The position numbers were made by a program, and so were the translations under genes. From DTU052 sp050951725 (GTDB lineage Bacteria; Bacillota; Syntrophomonadia; Syntrophomonadales; DTU052): a stretch of DNA of 64,000 nt. The stretch spans positions 62,001 to 126,000 of the forward strand of contig JBMNJO010000001.1 in assembly GCA_050951725.1 (NCBI GenBank), written 5' to 3'. Below are positions 9,813-19,017 of the stretch, one piece after another. Numbering within the stretch: position 1 is the first letter of the stretch; each line of letters starts with the position of its first letter. The notes below the pieces were generated by a model that saw only the letters and a list, made by a program, of their open reading frames with translations, made no database searches and was not told the origin of the DNA.

Positions 9813-10070
9813 CGCACTCTCCCCATCACAGGATTTTACATGATTACAGGCCTAATTATAACATAATCTTCGTGAATGCAGTCACAATCGGAATCGGATT
9901 TCCTAAATGCGTGAGAGTATTTCGGACAGCTATTTCGGGGGACATCATCACAATGGGTGCCATAGTCTGCAAGTAAAGACCAATCCCCAACTTGCCCCCG
10001 AAACCTTTTCAATACTGGTTTATTTGTCCAGCGGAAGGTCTTTGGTATAATAGTTGGGTGAAGGGTGGTA

Positions 10071-11354
10071 ATGATGGACTTTACCTGGAAATTTGCTCAG
10101 GATAGGATATCGTTTTCGGTGCCTGATAAGAATGTAAAAGCGGTTCTTAGACGGAAGGACTTTGACAGTGCCGGTGGCTTTCCGTTGACGGTGGAAAGAG
10201 CGTTGGAGAACCCGGTGGGCACACCGAGACTGCGGGAAATAATTGCTCAAAGAAAAGCCAGGTCAGTGGTAATCGTGGTTAACGATATAACCAGACCGAC
10301 CCCTTATGATAAGATTCTGCCACCCCTGATGAGCGAGATCCGGTCTGCCGGGATAGCAGATGATCAGGTAACACTTTTGATCGCCAATGGGATACACCGG
10401 GAGCAGACTGCTGATGAAAGCCGGGCCATGTACGGCGAGGAAATCTGTGAACGCCACCGGGTGGTTAACCATTGTCCCGATCGGGACCTGGTCAGCCTCG
10501 GCACGCTGCGCGATGGTTTTGAGGTACAGGTTAACCGTCTGATAAAAGAATCTGATATAGTCATTACAACCGGTGTGATTGGCCTTCATTATATAGCTGG
10601 TTACTCCGGGGGACGCAAATCGATCATACCGGGAACCGCAGGCCGCGCTGCTATAACTGCCACCCACGCCCTGATGGCTGATCCCCGGGCGTGTCTGGGA
10701 AATATCAAGGATAACCCGGTAAATGACCTCTTGCTGGAGGGCGGGCGTCGGGCCGGGGTTGATTTCATAGTGAACGTGATCACCGATGACAGCAAACAGA
10801 TAGCTGCGGCGGTAGCTGGCGATATGGAGAAGGCCTGGTTAAAAGGGGTTGCCATCTGTCAGGAAGCCATCCTCTGTAACCTGGAAAGCCCGGCTGACAT
10901 TGTTATTGGCGGCTGTGGAGGCTATCCCAAGGACATCAATCTCTACCAGGCCCAGAAAGCGCTGGAATCCTCGGTGCAGGCGGTGCGGGAAGGCGGGGTT
11001 ATCATCCTGGTGGCCGGGTGTCAGGAAGGGCTGGGCGAGGACACCTTTGCCCGCTGGGTTAATGAAGCCCAGACCCCGGAGGATATCAAACAGCGGTTTA
11101 TGAACGACTTCGAGTTGGGAGGACATAAGGCCTACGCCATATGCCGCACCCTGGAGAAATGCCAGGTGGTCCTGGTAAGCTGTTTGGATCAGGCTACGGT
11201 AGAAAAAACCTTTATGGTTCACCGTTCAACGGTTGAAGAAGCCCTGGAGTATGCTTACCGGCAGGTAGGGGAGAATCCTGCCATAGTTGTTATGCCGGAG
11301 GCCCCTACCATTGCCGTGCAGGTAGGCAATAAGACCGAAGGAGCGCATAAATGA
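10071..11354 (+). CDS. larA: nickel-pincer lactate racemase family protein
   Basis: 427 aa from the ATG at 10071 (AAGG spaced 6 nt); GTG 10065 and ATG 10074 are alternatives. Family DUF2088/LarA. Residues matching the Lactobacillus plantarum active site are all visible: D72 and R75 in NDITRP, H109, H173, the pincer lysine K183 in SGGRKSIIPG, and H199. It should interconvert L- and D-2-hydroxyacids using the nickel-pincer nucleotide. The cofactor genes larB, larC and larE are not in this window. The stop overlaps the murB start by 4 nt. LarA homologues include other 2-hydroxyacid racemases, so lactate is likely but not certain. Confidence 0.85.
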   Translation: MMDFTWKFAQDRISFSVPDKNVKAVLRRKDFDSAGGFPLTVERALENPVGTPRLREIIAQRKARSVVIVVNDITRPTPYDKILPPLMSEIRSAGIADDQVTLLIANGIHREQTADESRAMYGEEICERHRVVNHCPDRDLVSLGTLRDGFEVQVNRLIKESDIVITTGVIGLHYIAGYSGGRKSIIPGTAGRAAITATHALMADPRACLGNIKDNPVNDLLLEGGRRAGVDFIVNVITDDSKQIAAAVAGDMEKAWLKGVAICQEAILCNLESPADIVIGGCGGYPKDINLYQAQKALESSVQAVREGGVIILVAGCQEGLGEDTFARWVNEAQTPEDIKQRFMNDFELGGHKAYAICRTLEKCQVVLVSCLDQATVEKTFMVHRSTVEEALEYAYRQVGENPAIVVMPEAPTIAVQVGNKTEGAHK

Positions 11355-12244
11355 ATTTAGAGAACCTTATGCCAGCAGAGAGGATCAAGTATCAAGAACC
11401 TATGCGGGATCATACCACCTTCCATATTGGCGGACCCGCCGATGTCCTGGTGATGCCGGAATCGGTCGCTGAGGTTATCTCGGTGATTGAATGGGCGAGG
11501 AAGCAAGGGCTTCCTTATTTGGTCATCGGCGCAGGAAGCAACCTCCTGGTGAGGGATGGAGGCTTCCGGGGACTGGTGGTTAAACTTGGTGACAACTTTA
11601 ATCGAATCGAGTTCAACGGAATTGAGGTAAAAGCCCAGGCGGGGGTAAAGGTTTCCCATCTGGCCGCGATGGCGGCAGAACAAGGATTAGGAGGTCTTGA
11701 ATTCTCCGAGGGGATTCCCGGATCCCTGGGTGGGGCAGTACATATGAACGCGGGAGCGTACGGCGGGGAATTCAGTCAGGTGGTTACCAGTGTGACTGTG
11801 CTCAATGAAGCTGGAGAACTGCTAGCGCTGAAGAAATCCGAGCTGGAGTTTGGCTATCGTTCCAGCATCATTCAAAGGCTTCGTTATGTGGTGCTGGAGG
11901 TTGAACTGGAGCTGCATCCTGAGGAGCCGCATCTGATTAAGGAAAGGATGCAGGAACTGTCCCGGCAGCGCAAGGAGAGACAGCCCCTGGAGTTCCCGTC
12001 CGCCGGCAGTGTTTTCAAGCGGCCTCCGGGCAGGTTTGTCGGTCCCATGATTGATGAACTGGGGCTAAAAGGATACCGGGTGGGAGATGCGGAGGTATCA
12101 TCCAAACACGCCGGATTTATCGTCAACCGCGGCCAGGCCACGGCCCGGGATGTGCTCGCTCTGGTTTCATTTATTCAGCAGCGGGTGAAGGAAAAGTACG
12201 GGGTTGATCTGGAAACCGAATTCCTGATTGTCGGTGAAGATTAA
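11351..12244 (+). CDS. murB: UDP-N-acetylenolpyruvoylglucosamine reductase
   Basis: 297 aa, overlapping larA by ATGA, so translation is probably coupled. It reduces UDP-GlcNAc-enolpyruvate to UDP-MurNAc with NADPH and FAD, an early cytoplasmic step of peptidoglycan synthesis. Visible signatures: HTTFHIGGPAD, the FAD motif GAGSNLLVRDGG, GIPGSLGGAVHMNAGAYGGE, YRSS, and SAGSVFKRP with the proton-donor serine. Length is normal. Its linkage to a lactate racemase is unusual and is discussed as a finding. Confidence 0.95.
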   Translation: MNLENLMPAERIKYQEPMRDHTTFHIGGPADVLVMPESVAEVISVIEWARKQGLPYLVIGAGSNLLVRDGGFRGLVVKLGDNFNRIEFNGIEVKAQAGVKVSHLAAMAAEQGLGGLEFSEGIPGSLGGAVHMNAGAYGGEFSQVVTSVTVLNEAGELLALKKSELEFGYRSSIIQRLRYVVLEVELELHPEEPHLIKERMQELSRQRKERQPLEFPSAGSVFKRPPGRFVGPMIDELGLKGYRVGDAEVSSKHAGFIVNRGQATARDVLALVSFIQQRVKEKYGVDLETEFLIVGED

Positions 12245-12273
12245 GCCGCCAGGCCCATACCAAAGGAGATAAC

Positions 12274-12891
12274 ATGTTTGAGTTTTTGGAGGCATTATAC
12301 GTTCTGGCTACGGAATACATGGCCGTTTGGGGATACTGGGGGATAGTAGTGGGGATGGCCCTGGAAAGTGCCTGTTTCCCACTGCCTTCGGAGATAATTC
12401 TGCCTTTCGGTGGTTATCTGGTATCGCAAGGGGTCATGAGTTACTGGGAGGCGGTCTTGGCCGGACTCCTGGGAGGCACCCTTGGTTCAACCATAGCTTA
12501 CGTGGTAGGTTCATATGGAGGCCGGCCGTTTATTCTGAAATACGGCAAGTACTTCCTGATACGAGAACATGATGTCGAGCGGGCTGATGATCTGTTTTCC
12601 CGGTATGGAACCAAGATCGTCTTCTGGGCCAGGTTCATGCCGGTAATCCGAACCTTCATATCCCTGCCGGCGGGGATCACCAGAATGGACTTTACCCGCT
12701 TCCTTATATATACGATTGCCGGCTCTATACCCTGGACGCTGGTCTTTGTCTATGCCGGAGTAAAAATGGGAGACAACTGGAATTACATACGGTCCATCTT
12801 TGAGAAATTTGATGTTTTTATCATTCTCGCGCTGGTTGCCATCGTACTCTTCTGGGTGGTGAGCCGGCTGCGGGATGTGCGTAAAAGGTGA
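12274..12891 (+). CDS. DedA family membrane protein
   Basis: 205 aa, ATG 12274 after AAAGGAG. Several hydrophobic segments, the DedA/SNARE-associated signature ESACFPLPSEIILPFGGYL near the N-terminus, and the conserved FWARFMPVIRTFISLPAG loop in the middle identify the family. DedA proteins are inner-membrane proteins linked to lipid flipping and membrane-potential homeostasis. It follows murB by 29 nt and is followed by the radical SAM gene 5 nt on, probably one transcript. Confidence 0.9.
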   Translation: MFEFLEALYVLATEYMAVWGYWGIVVGMALESACFPLPSEIILPFGGYLVSQGVMSYWEAVLAGLLGGTLGSTIAYVVGSYGGRPFILKYGKYFLIREHDVERADDLFSRYGTKIVFWARFMPVIRTFISLPAGITRMDFTRFLIYTIAGSIPWTLVFVYAGVKMGDNWNYIRSIFEKFDVFIILALVAIVLFWVVSRLRDVRKR

Positions 12892-12896
12892 CTTAA

Positions 12897-14606
12897 GTGC
12901 TCTTGTTGACAACCTTGAATTCTCAGTATGTTCATTCCAACCTGGCCTTGCGGTATCTGGCCGGGGTGGCGAACCAAATCGAACAGACCCACCAGGTGAT
13001 GGAATTCACCATCAATGAATCCCTGGACCATATACTGCGTACCATCGTCAGGGCTCAGCCAGAGATGCTGGCCTTTTCCTGTTATATATGGAACATCGAG
13101 GACACCCTCCGGCTGGCTCAAAACCTGAAAAAGGTTCTGCCATCGGTGGTCATTGTCGCCGGTGGGCCGGAGGTCAGCTATGATTCGGTTCAGCTTTTGC
13201 AGGCTCACCCCTCTATTGATATGGTGGTTCGGGGAGAAGGGGAAGAGACCTTCCGCGAGCTGCTCCTGGCCTGGCGGGATGGCCGGGACGGTAACGGCAT
13301 AGCGGGTCTTACCTGGCGACAGGGGGATCATATAATCGAAAACCCGGACCGTGATTTGGTGAAGGACCTGAACCGGATACCCTTGCCTTATGGTCCAGCT
13401 CCGAGCATCCCTGATAGTCGCATACTATACTATGAAACCTCGCGCGGCTGTCCTTTCAACTGCAGTTACTGCTTATCTTCCACCATCCGGGGGGTGCGTT
13501 ACTTTCCCCTGGACCGGGTCCGTCAGGAAATAATGGCCCTGGTAATTGAGGGCGTTCCCCAGATAAAATTTGTGGACCGCAGTTTCAACTGTCACCCGAA
13601 GCGTGCTCTTGAACTCATGAGGTTCCTGGCCGAATTACCCGGGGAAACCAACTTTCACTTTGAGATCGTGGCCGATGCCCTCAGCAATGAAGTATTGGAG
13701 CTGCTGGCCAGTGTCAAACCAGGACGGTTCCAGTTTGAAATCGGGGTGCAGTCCATCAATCCCAACACCCTGGAAAAGATCAATCGGCGTCAGGATCTGA
13801 CCCGGCTGGCGGATAACATTAGGGCCCTGATGAAAAGGAAGAACATCCACATTCACCTGGACCTGATTGCCGGTCTGCCGGAGGAAGACTACCAGTCTCT
13901 GGGCGAGTCTTTCAACTGGGTCTATGATCTGCAGCCTGACTATCTCCAGCTCGGTTTCCTCAAACTACTGAAAGGGACCGCCATCCGGGAGGAGGCCCCC
14001 CGGTGGGACTACGTCTACAAGGAGTACCCTCCCTATGAGGTTTTGGCCAACCGGTGGCTGAGTTTCAGTGAGATGAGCAGGTTGAAGATAATCGATGATC
14101 TGTTGCAGAGGTATTATAACAGCCATGTGTTTGACTATACCCTGGCTTACAGTATTTCAAGGCTGTTTGAGGGCAACGCTTTCAGGTTCTATGAGAAGCT
14201 GGCTGACTATTTTATATCCCAGGGTTTAGACGGTAAACCGTCTAAGCGGGAAAGACTGTACGTTATCATGGCAGACTTCCTGTCGCAGATCGATCCGAAG
14301 AACTCATTATCATATACCCAGCTGCTGATGTTCGATTTTGTACTCAACAACCGCCACCTCAATGTTCCGCTGCAATTGGGAAGGACAACTATAGAAGACC
14401 AGGGGGCCCGAATCAAAGCCTATCTCAGAGAGCAGGACAATCTGATGGAAAAGCCGCGGGGCTCACTTAAACCAAGGATCGAGGTTTTCCCCCTGGATGT
14501 ACTGGCCCTGGCGGGGATACGAGAGCCCGCAGCACCCCAACCGTGGTACGCGGTCCTCTTTAGTTACGGAGAGGAAGGAACCACGGTTGAATACATTGAT
14601 CTTTAA
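12897..14606 (+). CDS. B12-binding-type radical SAM protein (DUF4080 class)
   Basis: 569 aa from a GTG at 12897 with AAAGGTG upstream. The N-terminal ~130 residues resemble the cobalamin-binding fold (AGGPEVSYDSV), and the radical SAM cluster motif is in SRGCPFNCSYCLS (CxxxCxxC). A C-terminal extension of about 200 aa matches what is usual for the DUF4080 group. It would generate a 5'-deoxyadenosyl radical; the substrate is unknown. It lies in the murB-dedA-ppaC transcript with no pathway clue. Confidence 0.85.
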   Translation: MLLLTTLNSQYVHSNLALRYLAGVANQIEQTHQVMEFTINESLDHILRTIVRAQPEMLAFSCYIWNIEDTLRLAQNLKKVLPSVVIVAGGPEVSYDSVQLLQAHPSIDMVVRGEGEETFRELLLAWRDGRDGNGIAGLTWRQGDHIIENPDRDLVKDLNRIPLPYGPAPSIPDSRILYYETSRGCPFNCSYCLSSTIRGVRYFPLDRVRQEIMALVIEGVPQIKFVDRSFNCHPKRALELMRFLAELPGETNFHFEIVADALSNEVLELLASVKPGRFQFEIGVQSINPNTLEKINRRQDLTRLADNIRALMKRKNIHIHLDLIAGLPEEDYQSLGESFNWVYDLQPDYLQLGFLKLLKGTAIREEAPRWDYVYKEYPPYEVLANRWLSFSEMSRLKIIDDLLQRYYNSHVFDYTLAYSISRLFEGNAFRFYEKLADYFISQGLDGKPSKRERLYVIMADFLSQIDPKNSLSYTQLLMFDFVLNNRHLNVPLQLGRTTIEDQGARIKAYLREQDNLMEKPRGSLKPRIEVFPLDVLALAGIREPAAPQPWYAVLFSYGEEGTTVEYIDL

Positions 14607-14615
14607 GGAGTATTT

Positions 14616-15974
14616 ATGAAGAAACACCCCATTATCATAATTGGCCATAAAAATCCCGATGTGGACTCTATAGCTTCTGCCATTGCCTATACCAGACTGA
14701 AACAATTAGCGGGTGAAACCAACGTCATCGCAGGAACCGCAGGAGAGCTGAACCGCGAGACAAGCCATATATTGCAAACGCTGGGCATTGAACCCCCGGT
14801 GCGAATAAAGGATGTCAGGGCCCGGGTAGAGGATTTGCTGGCCGAAGAAGAACCAGATGCTGTGCTCAGTCCCGATATGCGTCTGCAGGACGCAGGCAAC
14901 CTGCTGCGCAACCGCAAATCCAAGACCGTAGCCGTGGTAGATGCTGAGAAACGCCTGCTGGGACTGGTCACCATCGGGGACCTGGCGATGATATTGATGG
15001 ACGGCCTGGCGGATCTGAGCTCTCCGGATGAAGCTGGTGATAAGGTACAGGCGATCTTTGATACCCGGCTGGCCGAGATAATGAAGACTGATAGCCTGAT
15101 CATATTTGATGACCATGATTCCGTTGCGGAGGCCCGGGAAATGATGTTGAAAACCCGTTACCGCAATTATCCGGTCACCGATGACGAAAACCGGTTTCTG
15201 GGCATGGTCTCCCGTTACCACCTGTTAAGCATGAAACGCAAGCAGGTGATATTGGTGGACCATAATGAAAAGACCCAGGCCGTTGACGGGGTAGAGGAAG
15301 CCGAACTCCTGGAGGTAATAGACCACCACCGGGTGGGTGACCTGGAGAGCATCACCCCGATATACTTTCGCAATGAACCAGTGGGTGCGACCTGCACTCT
15401 GATCACCGAGATGTACCGGGAAAAGGGCCAGGTACCCGATAAGGCTACCGCCGGACTCTTACTGGCAGGTATCCTATCGGATACCATGATCTTTCGTTCT
15501 CCCACCACCACCGGCAAGGACCGCCAGATGGCGAAGTGGCTGTCGGCTCTGAGCGGTCTGGAAATCGAGGCCTGGGGAAGGGAGATCTTCCGTGAAGCCT
15601 CCCCGTTGGATATCAACGATACCCGCCAGGCAATAAACGAGGATCTGAAAGAATACCGGTATGGAAATGTCACCTTCGCGGTCGCCCAGATAGAAACCGC
15701 CGACATGAAACTCCTGCAACGGCATATCCCGGCAATCAAGGAAACCATGCATGAAATCAGCGAAACGCGCGGATATGATTTGATGTTTTTAATGGTTACT
15801 GATATATTTGTAGAGGGAACTCAACTGCTGATTGCGGGAGAGAAAAGCGACCTCGGCCGAAGAATATTTGAAGATGCCGACCAGGGAGAGGTCTTCCTGA
15901 AAGGGGTCCTGTCTCGCAAGAAACAAATTGTTCCCTTGATATTCAAAGCTTTGGCGCAGAATGAAATGGTTTAA
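14616..15974 (+). CDS. ppaC: CBS-domain manganese-dependent inorganic pyrophosphatase
   Basis: 452 aa, ATG 14616 after AAGGAG. Family II (DHH) pyrophosphatase: metal ligands H11, D15 and D17 in GHKNPDVDS, the DHN motif in VDHN and the DHH motif in VIDHHRVGD, plus the C-terminal DHHA2-type domain. Two CBS domains (about residues 65-130 and 150-210) are inserted, giving regulation by adenine nucleotides as known for this subclass. The DRTGG domain found in longer relatives seems absent. It hydrolyses PPi to phosphate in the cytoplasm. tRNA-Ala follows 6 nt later. Confidence 0.92.
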   Translation: MKKHPIIIIGHKNPDVDSIASAIAYTRLKQLAGETNVIAGTAGELNRETSHILQTLGIEPPVRIKDVRARVEDLLAEEEPDAVLSPDMRLQDAGNLLRNRKSKTVAVVDAEKRLLGLVTIGDLAMILMDGLADLSSPDEAGDKVQAIFDTRLAEIMKTDSLIIFDDHDSVAEAREMMLKTRYRNYPVTDDENRFLGMVSRYHLLSMKRKQVILVDHNEKTQAVDGVEEAELLEVIDHHRVGDLESITPIYFRNEPVGATCTLITEMYREKGQVPDKATAGLLLAGILSDTMIFRSPTTTGKDRQMAKWLSALSGLEIEAWGREIFREASPLDINDTRQAINEDLKEYRYGNVTFAVAQIETADMKLLQRHIPAIKETMHEISETRGYDLMFLMVTDIFVEGTQLLIAGEKSDLGRRIFEDADQGEVFLKGVLSRKKQIVPLIFKALAQNEMV

Positions 15975-15980
15975 TCAAGT

Positions 15981-16055
15981 GGGGGCGTAGCTCAGCGGGA
16001 GAGCACTGCGTTCGCAACGCAGGGGTCAAGGGTTCGAATCCCTCCGCCTCCACCA
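15981..16055 (+). tRNA. tRNA-Ala (anticodon CGC)
   Basis: 75 nt including encoded CCA. The acceptor stem GGGGGCG/CGCCTCC pairs fully and holds the alanine identity pair G3-U70; discriminator A73. The anticodon stem CTGCG/CGCAG closes the loop TTCGCAA, giving anticodon CGC (codon GCG). The T-arm GGTTCGAATCC is standard. It may be co-transcribed with ppaC. Confidence 0.97.
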
Positions 16056-16213
16056 CTAATTTTGGCATAAAACCTTGAAAATTGGGCATTTCGACGTATT
16101 TGATTAAATCTAAAGAGGGACAGACACTTTCCATGGGAATCCCGTAGTATCCGCACTTGTTTGTTAGCATGGTGGCAGGTGGGTGGCAAAATGGGTGGCG
16201 GTATGTAGCGCTT
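16056..16213. other. tRNA 3' flank, no gene
   Basis: No credible coding sequence. The direct 3' side of a tRNA is a common integration site for mobile DNA, and a degraded two-gene cassette duplicated elsewhere begins about 330 bp further on, but no integrase remnant or attachment repeat could be recognised. Confidence 0.4.
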
Positions 16214-16236
16214 AAGTCGCAGAAATGCGGCTTTTT
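16214..16236 (+). terminator. intrinsic terminator after tRNA-Ala
   Basis: AAGTCGCA and TGCGGCTT form an 8-bp stem capped by a GAAA tetraloop, running into TTTTT. It lies 159 nt past the tRNA and probably ends the ppaC-tRNA transcript. Confidence 0.7.
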
Positions 16237-16592
16237 CGATTTCTTGCGTGCCGATTCGAGAGAGATTTCTCTTATTTTAACCAGTGGTCGCACCAACCTT
16301 TCTCCACTTGTCTGCTCGGGGTTTTTTATCTGTACATATAGGGATACGGATGGCAGCAACTAGCAAAGATCAGGGAACATCACTCCTGTAGCACCTCGCA
16401 AAAGAAATTGCATCTTTGACTATTATGACACTTGGTGTCCCCCCACCTGGGCTCATCTATTGCTATAATTGCATACGAAAAAGGATATTGTTACCAGAGT
16501 GATGAAAATGGTATTAAAGATCTATTGCGTCAATAGTCATATCCAGATGACATACTTGAGGCAGTTCCAAATAAAAAATGGAGGGGACACTG
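16237..16592. other. upstream region of the membrane-protein cassette
   Basis: No gene seen. From about 16388 onward the sequence is similar to 40070-40250, upstream of the deleted second copy of the cassette, so the duplicated unit includes this flank. A ribosome site GGAGGGG at 16580-16586 serves the next gene. Confidence 0.5.
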
Positions 16593-17273
16593 GTGGATGA
16601 AGTCTTGAAAAACCTCATACAAAGAGAAACCATCCCACAGCGCATGGCTCATGAAAACACCGAAAAATCTATTGTAGCCATCGACCGCCTTATCGACGAA
16701 AGTGGAGATCAATTCTTAAACATTGATTTTCTCAGGAGAGCCCAAGATGAGGCAAGAAGGGCGCTTAATTCGGGAGTTAACGCTGCCAAGGCATCGGTCC
16801 TGGTACCTGTCGGGTTGTTTGGGCTAAGTGAGGGACTGACCGCTCCAGATATTGATATAAGTTTATTGGGTATCGGAAATCACAGGTACTTTCTGTTTCA
16901 TAGCGCAATTGGGCTGGCGATTCTACGCTACCTTTACCGCCGGTGGACTCAGGGAAACCATAAGGGTCTGCTTGAACGCTTTGGACAGAAGATCACCGGG
17001 GTTGCTTTAGGAGGTTACGCTTTTGGAGTTGGCATTCATCTCGCCCTGGATGTTGTACAGCCTAAATCTGTAGTGTTTCCGTTTTTCGGATCTCTGGTAG
17101 ATGGAACCTTAGTTGACGACCGGATCTGGCTGCTGGGCAATTCGGTGTGGGCATTCAAAATCAGCCATGATGTATTCAGTCTCTGTATGGCCAGCGAACT
17201 GGAAGCCGCAAAAGCCTGGGTTAAAGAACGATTTGAGGGGGTTGATATTCATGCTGTTTTTCGCCGGGATTAA
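16593..17273 (+). CDS. membrane protein, YdjM/DUF457-like (tentative)
   Basis: 226 aa from the GTG at 16593, 6 nt behind GGAGGGG; the ATG at 16578 lies within the ribosome site and is unlikely. The first ~75 residues are helical and charged; the middle holds hydrophobic segments with histidine motifs NHRYFLFHSAIG and GVGIHLALD that recall the YdjM-type membrane-bound metal-dependent hydrolases. Function unknown. It overlaps the next gene by 23 nt, so the two form a module. A truncated copy of this gene lies at about 40250-40400. Confidence 0.6.
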   Translation: MDEVLKNLIQRETIPQRMAHENTEKSIVAIDRLIDESGDQFLNIDFLRRAQDEARRALNSGVNAAKASVLVPVGLFGLSEGLTAPDIDISLLGIGNHRYFLFHSAIGLAILRYLYRRWTQGNHKGLLERFGQKITGVALGGYAFGVGIHLALDVVQPKSVVFPFFGSLVDGTLVDDRIWLLGNSVWAFKISHDVFSLCMASELEAAKAWVKERFEGVDIHAVFRRD

Positions 17274-18189
17274 TAAAATGGACACCGAAGAGCAACGCCG
17301 TCTCCTCGCACAGTTAGAAAGCTTCAATACCCTGGCAGTCATTAAGGAAAGTGCAACCAAAGGAACTTTGAAGGCAAAAAATTGGACCGCGAATCAGTTG
17401 GCCGGGTTAGCCAAAAAAGCAGGCAAAGAGGATTGGCAGGAACGGATCCAAGATATTGACGAGAAAAGCAATTGGGAAGTCATTGAGCTCCAAGCTACCA
17501 TTGATAAGACGATGGAAGAAATGCAAACCCTCTGCGATTATGAAATACGGGCCTATCTTAAAGAAGACATCGCCAAATTAGTGGGCTTGCCCCGCACCAG
17601 CAGTATGGATGAGATATCTCAAAAATACCTGGAAACCCTCGCTAAACATTTTAAGATACGGAATTGGAAGACCTTAAGCCCGGGTGAATTGGAAAACAGA
17701 CTATACCAATCCTGCCTTGAAGAGCAATTGGAGATGATCAAACAGTATGTTCGCAAGCTCAGCCCGGACGATGAAGGGAAAGTAACGGAACTTCTACAAA
17801 AGGAAGTTGAAGCTCTCAGCCATAGTGAACAAGAGGCCATGCGCCGGGCGACCGGATTGGATAACCTGACTGGAGAAGCACTGCTTACGCTTATTAAGAC
17901 AACTTCCGCATTGGCAATTGCCCAGGCCTTAATTGCCAGTACAGGTTTTGGAGCCTATCTTTTTCTGTCCACTATGCTTAAAGCAATATCTTTATTACTA
18001 GGGGTGAGCTTTGCCTTTGGTACATACGCAGGTGCTTCTACAGTAATGGCCTTTTTCGTCTCCTTCCCGTTTTTGGTGATGTTCCTGGTTGGAGGGGGAG
18101 GGCTTTTGTGGTGGAGGACCCAGAGCAAACTGAACGACTTCATGATCAAGGCCGTGTTCATGGCCGGGAAGGCGAGGTTAGTTGCTTAG
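17251..18189 (+). CDS. YaaW/UPF0174-like membrane-associated protein
   Basis: 312 aa from the ATG at 17251 (GAGGGGG spaced 9 nt), overlapping the preceding gene; ATG 17278 is an alternative. Residues 1-180 are charged and helical; two or three hydrophobic segments occupy the last ~100 residues (for example LALAQALIAS-like and MAFFVSFPFLVMFLVGGG regions). The layout, an ELE..L...E....M helix then a glycine-rich hydrophobic end, resembles E. coli YaaW (UPF0174). Function unknown. The 3' end and about 80 nt downstream recur at 40390-40585. Confidence 0.55.
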   Translation: MLFFAGINKMDTEEQRRLLAQLESFNTLAVIKESATKGTLKAKNWTANQLAGLAKKAGKEDWQERIQDIDEKSNWEVIELQATIDKTMEEMQTLCDYEIRAYLKEDIAKLVGLPRTSSMDEISQKYLETLAKHFKIRNWKTLSPGELENRLYQSCLEEQLEMIKQYVRKLSPDDEGKVTELLQKEVEALSHSEQEAMRRATGLDNLTGEALLTLIKTTSALAIAQALIASTGFGAYLFLSTMLKAISLLLGVSFAFGTYAGASTVMAFFVSFPFLVMFLVGGGGLLWWRTQSKLNDFMIKAVFMAGKARLVA

Positions 18190-18551
18190 CGACATCAGGA
18201 GTAAACAAACTCGGGTTGCCGCCAAGTGCAGCACAGTACCCGATTCTGTAACTAGCTGCCAACCGGATTGCTTGCACAGCAAGTTTTCCGGTCAGGCAAC
18301 CAAAAGCAGGTAATTGTTAAGGGGATAATGGAAGGAGTTTGTACCTGATTTATGGAAATATACCCAGTGGCATGAAAATGTAAGAAGCGACAAGGCACAA
18401 ATGCCAATTTTCCATGTCTGGCAGCCGCAGCCGAAAACTCGGCGTTTGTTGAGGATTTATAAGAAGGGAAGGGTCAAAATGAGTCCCGGAACCGGCGTCC
18501 GCCGCAAAACGGTTTTTCAGCCCCGGTCAGACAAGGCTTCCGGGACACAGG
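18190..18551. other. non-coding flank, possible CRISPR leader
   Basis: No gene recognised. The first ~80 nt are shared with the second cassette copy (to 40585). Just before the CRISPR repeats, GTCCCGGAA (about 18484) and TTCCGGGAC (about 18538) form a perfect 9-bp inverted repeat. The region is not strongly AT-rich, so it is a weak leader candidate. Confidence 0.35.
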
Positions 18552-18662
18552 GTTTCAAATGACTTAACCCCGTTAGGGGACGGAAACCATGTCTAGCGGA
18601 ATCCCGTCTTTTCTCTTTGCCCACCGGTTTCAAATGACTTAACCCCGCAAGGGGACGGAAAC
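18552..18662 (+). CRISPR. two-repeat CRISPR mini-array, one 39-nt spacer
   Basis: Two 36-bp repeats at 18552-18587 and 18627-18662 begin GTTTCAAATGACTTAACCCC and end AGGGGACGGAAAC; they differ only at two positions in the loop (GTTA against GCAA) between CCCC and GGGG stems. The spacer is 18588-18626 (39 nt). On the plus strand the repeat would give the 8-nt handle ACGGAAAC, as in type III-like systems. No third repeat follows and no cas1, cas2 or cas10 lies in the window; the nearby CARF-HEPN gene (20424-22235) is the only linked CRISPR gene. Confidence 0.8.
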
Positions 18663-19017
18663 AAGGGATAGCCCTTGCCAGTGGCGGATGTTCGTTTTAG
18701 TCCAAATGCCAACGAGACGGTTTATCCATGTGGGATGGAATTTGTTTATCACGAGTAGCCCGCGACCGAAAAAATGAGAAATGCTCCCTCAGGAGGCAAT
18801 CGCTTAGTCTTTAATCGCCAGCGCCGGTTTTGGCCAATGCTTTCTATCTATTGTTGAGGGTTTGCCCTTTGGTACTAATGGAGAGGAAGCTACTGAAGAC
18901 CTTTTTTGTAATCTTTCAGTCTTTCATGTGGGTCTTTGTTATAAGGTGGGGTTCTGTCGGAGATTTACATGGCAAGCTAAATGCTCTTATGTGAACGGTT
19001 GGAAAAGCGAGACAGGT
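18663..19017. other. non-coding stretch after CRISPR
   Basis: No open reading frame, repeat or RNA gene could be recognised in these 355 bases; this is the convergent 3' side of the cca operon. Confidence 0.5.

Noticed and set aside
15943..16359. Minus-strand reading frames over the tRNA-Ala gene (one contains GGGGIRTLDPCVANAVLSR)
   Set aside because: These are the well-known artefact of translating the antisense strand of a tRNA; the tRNA itself is unambiguous.
16056..16360. Integrase remnant next to tRNA-Ala
   Set aside because: No recombinase motif or att-like direct repeat of the tRNA 3' end could be found downstream.
18190..18551. Third or degenerate CRISPR repeat upstream of the array
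   Set aside because: No further sequence with the GTTTCAAATGACTT or ACGGAAAC ends is present; only a separate inverted repeat is seen.
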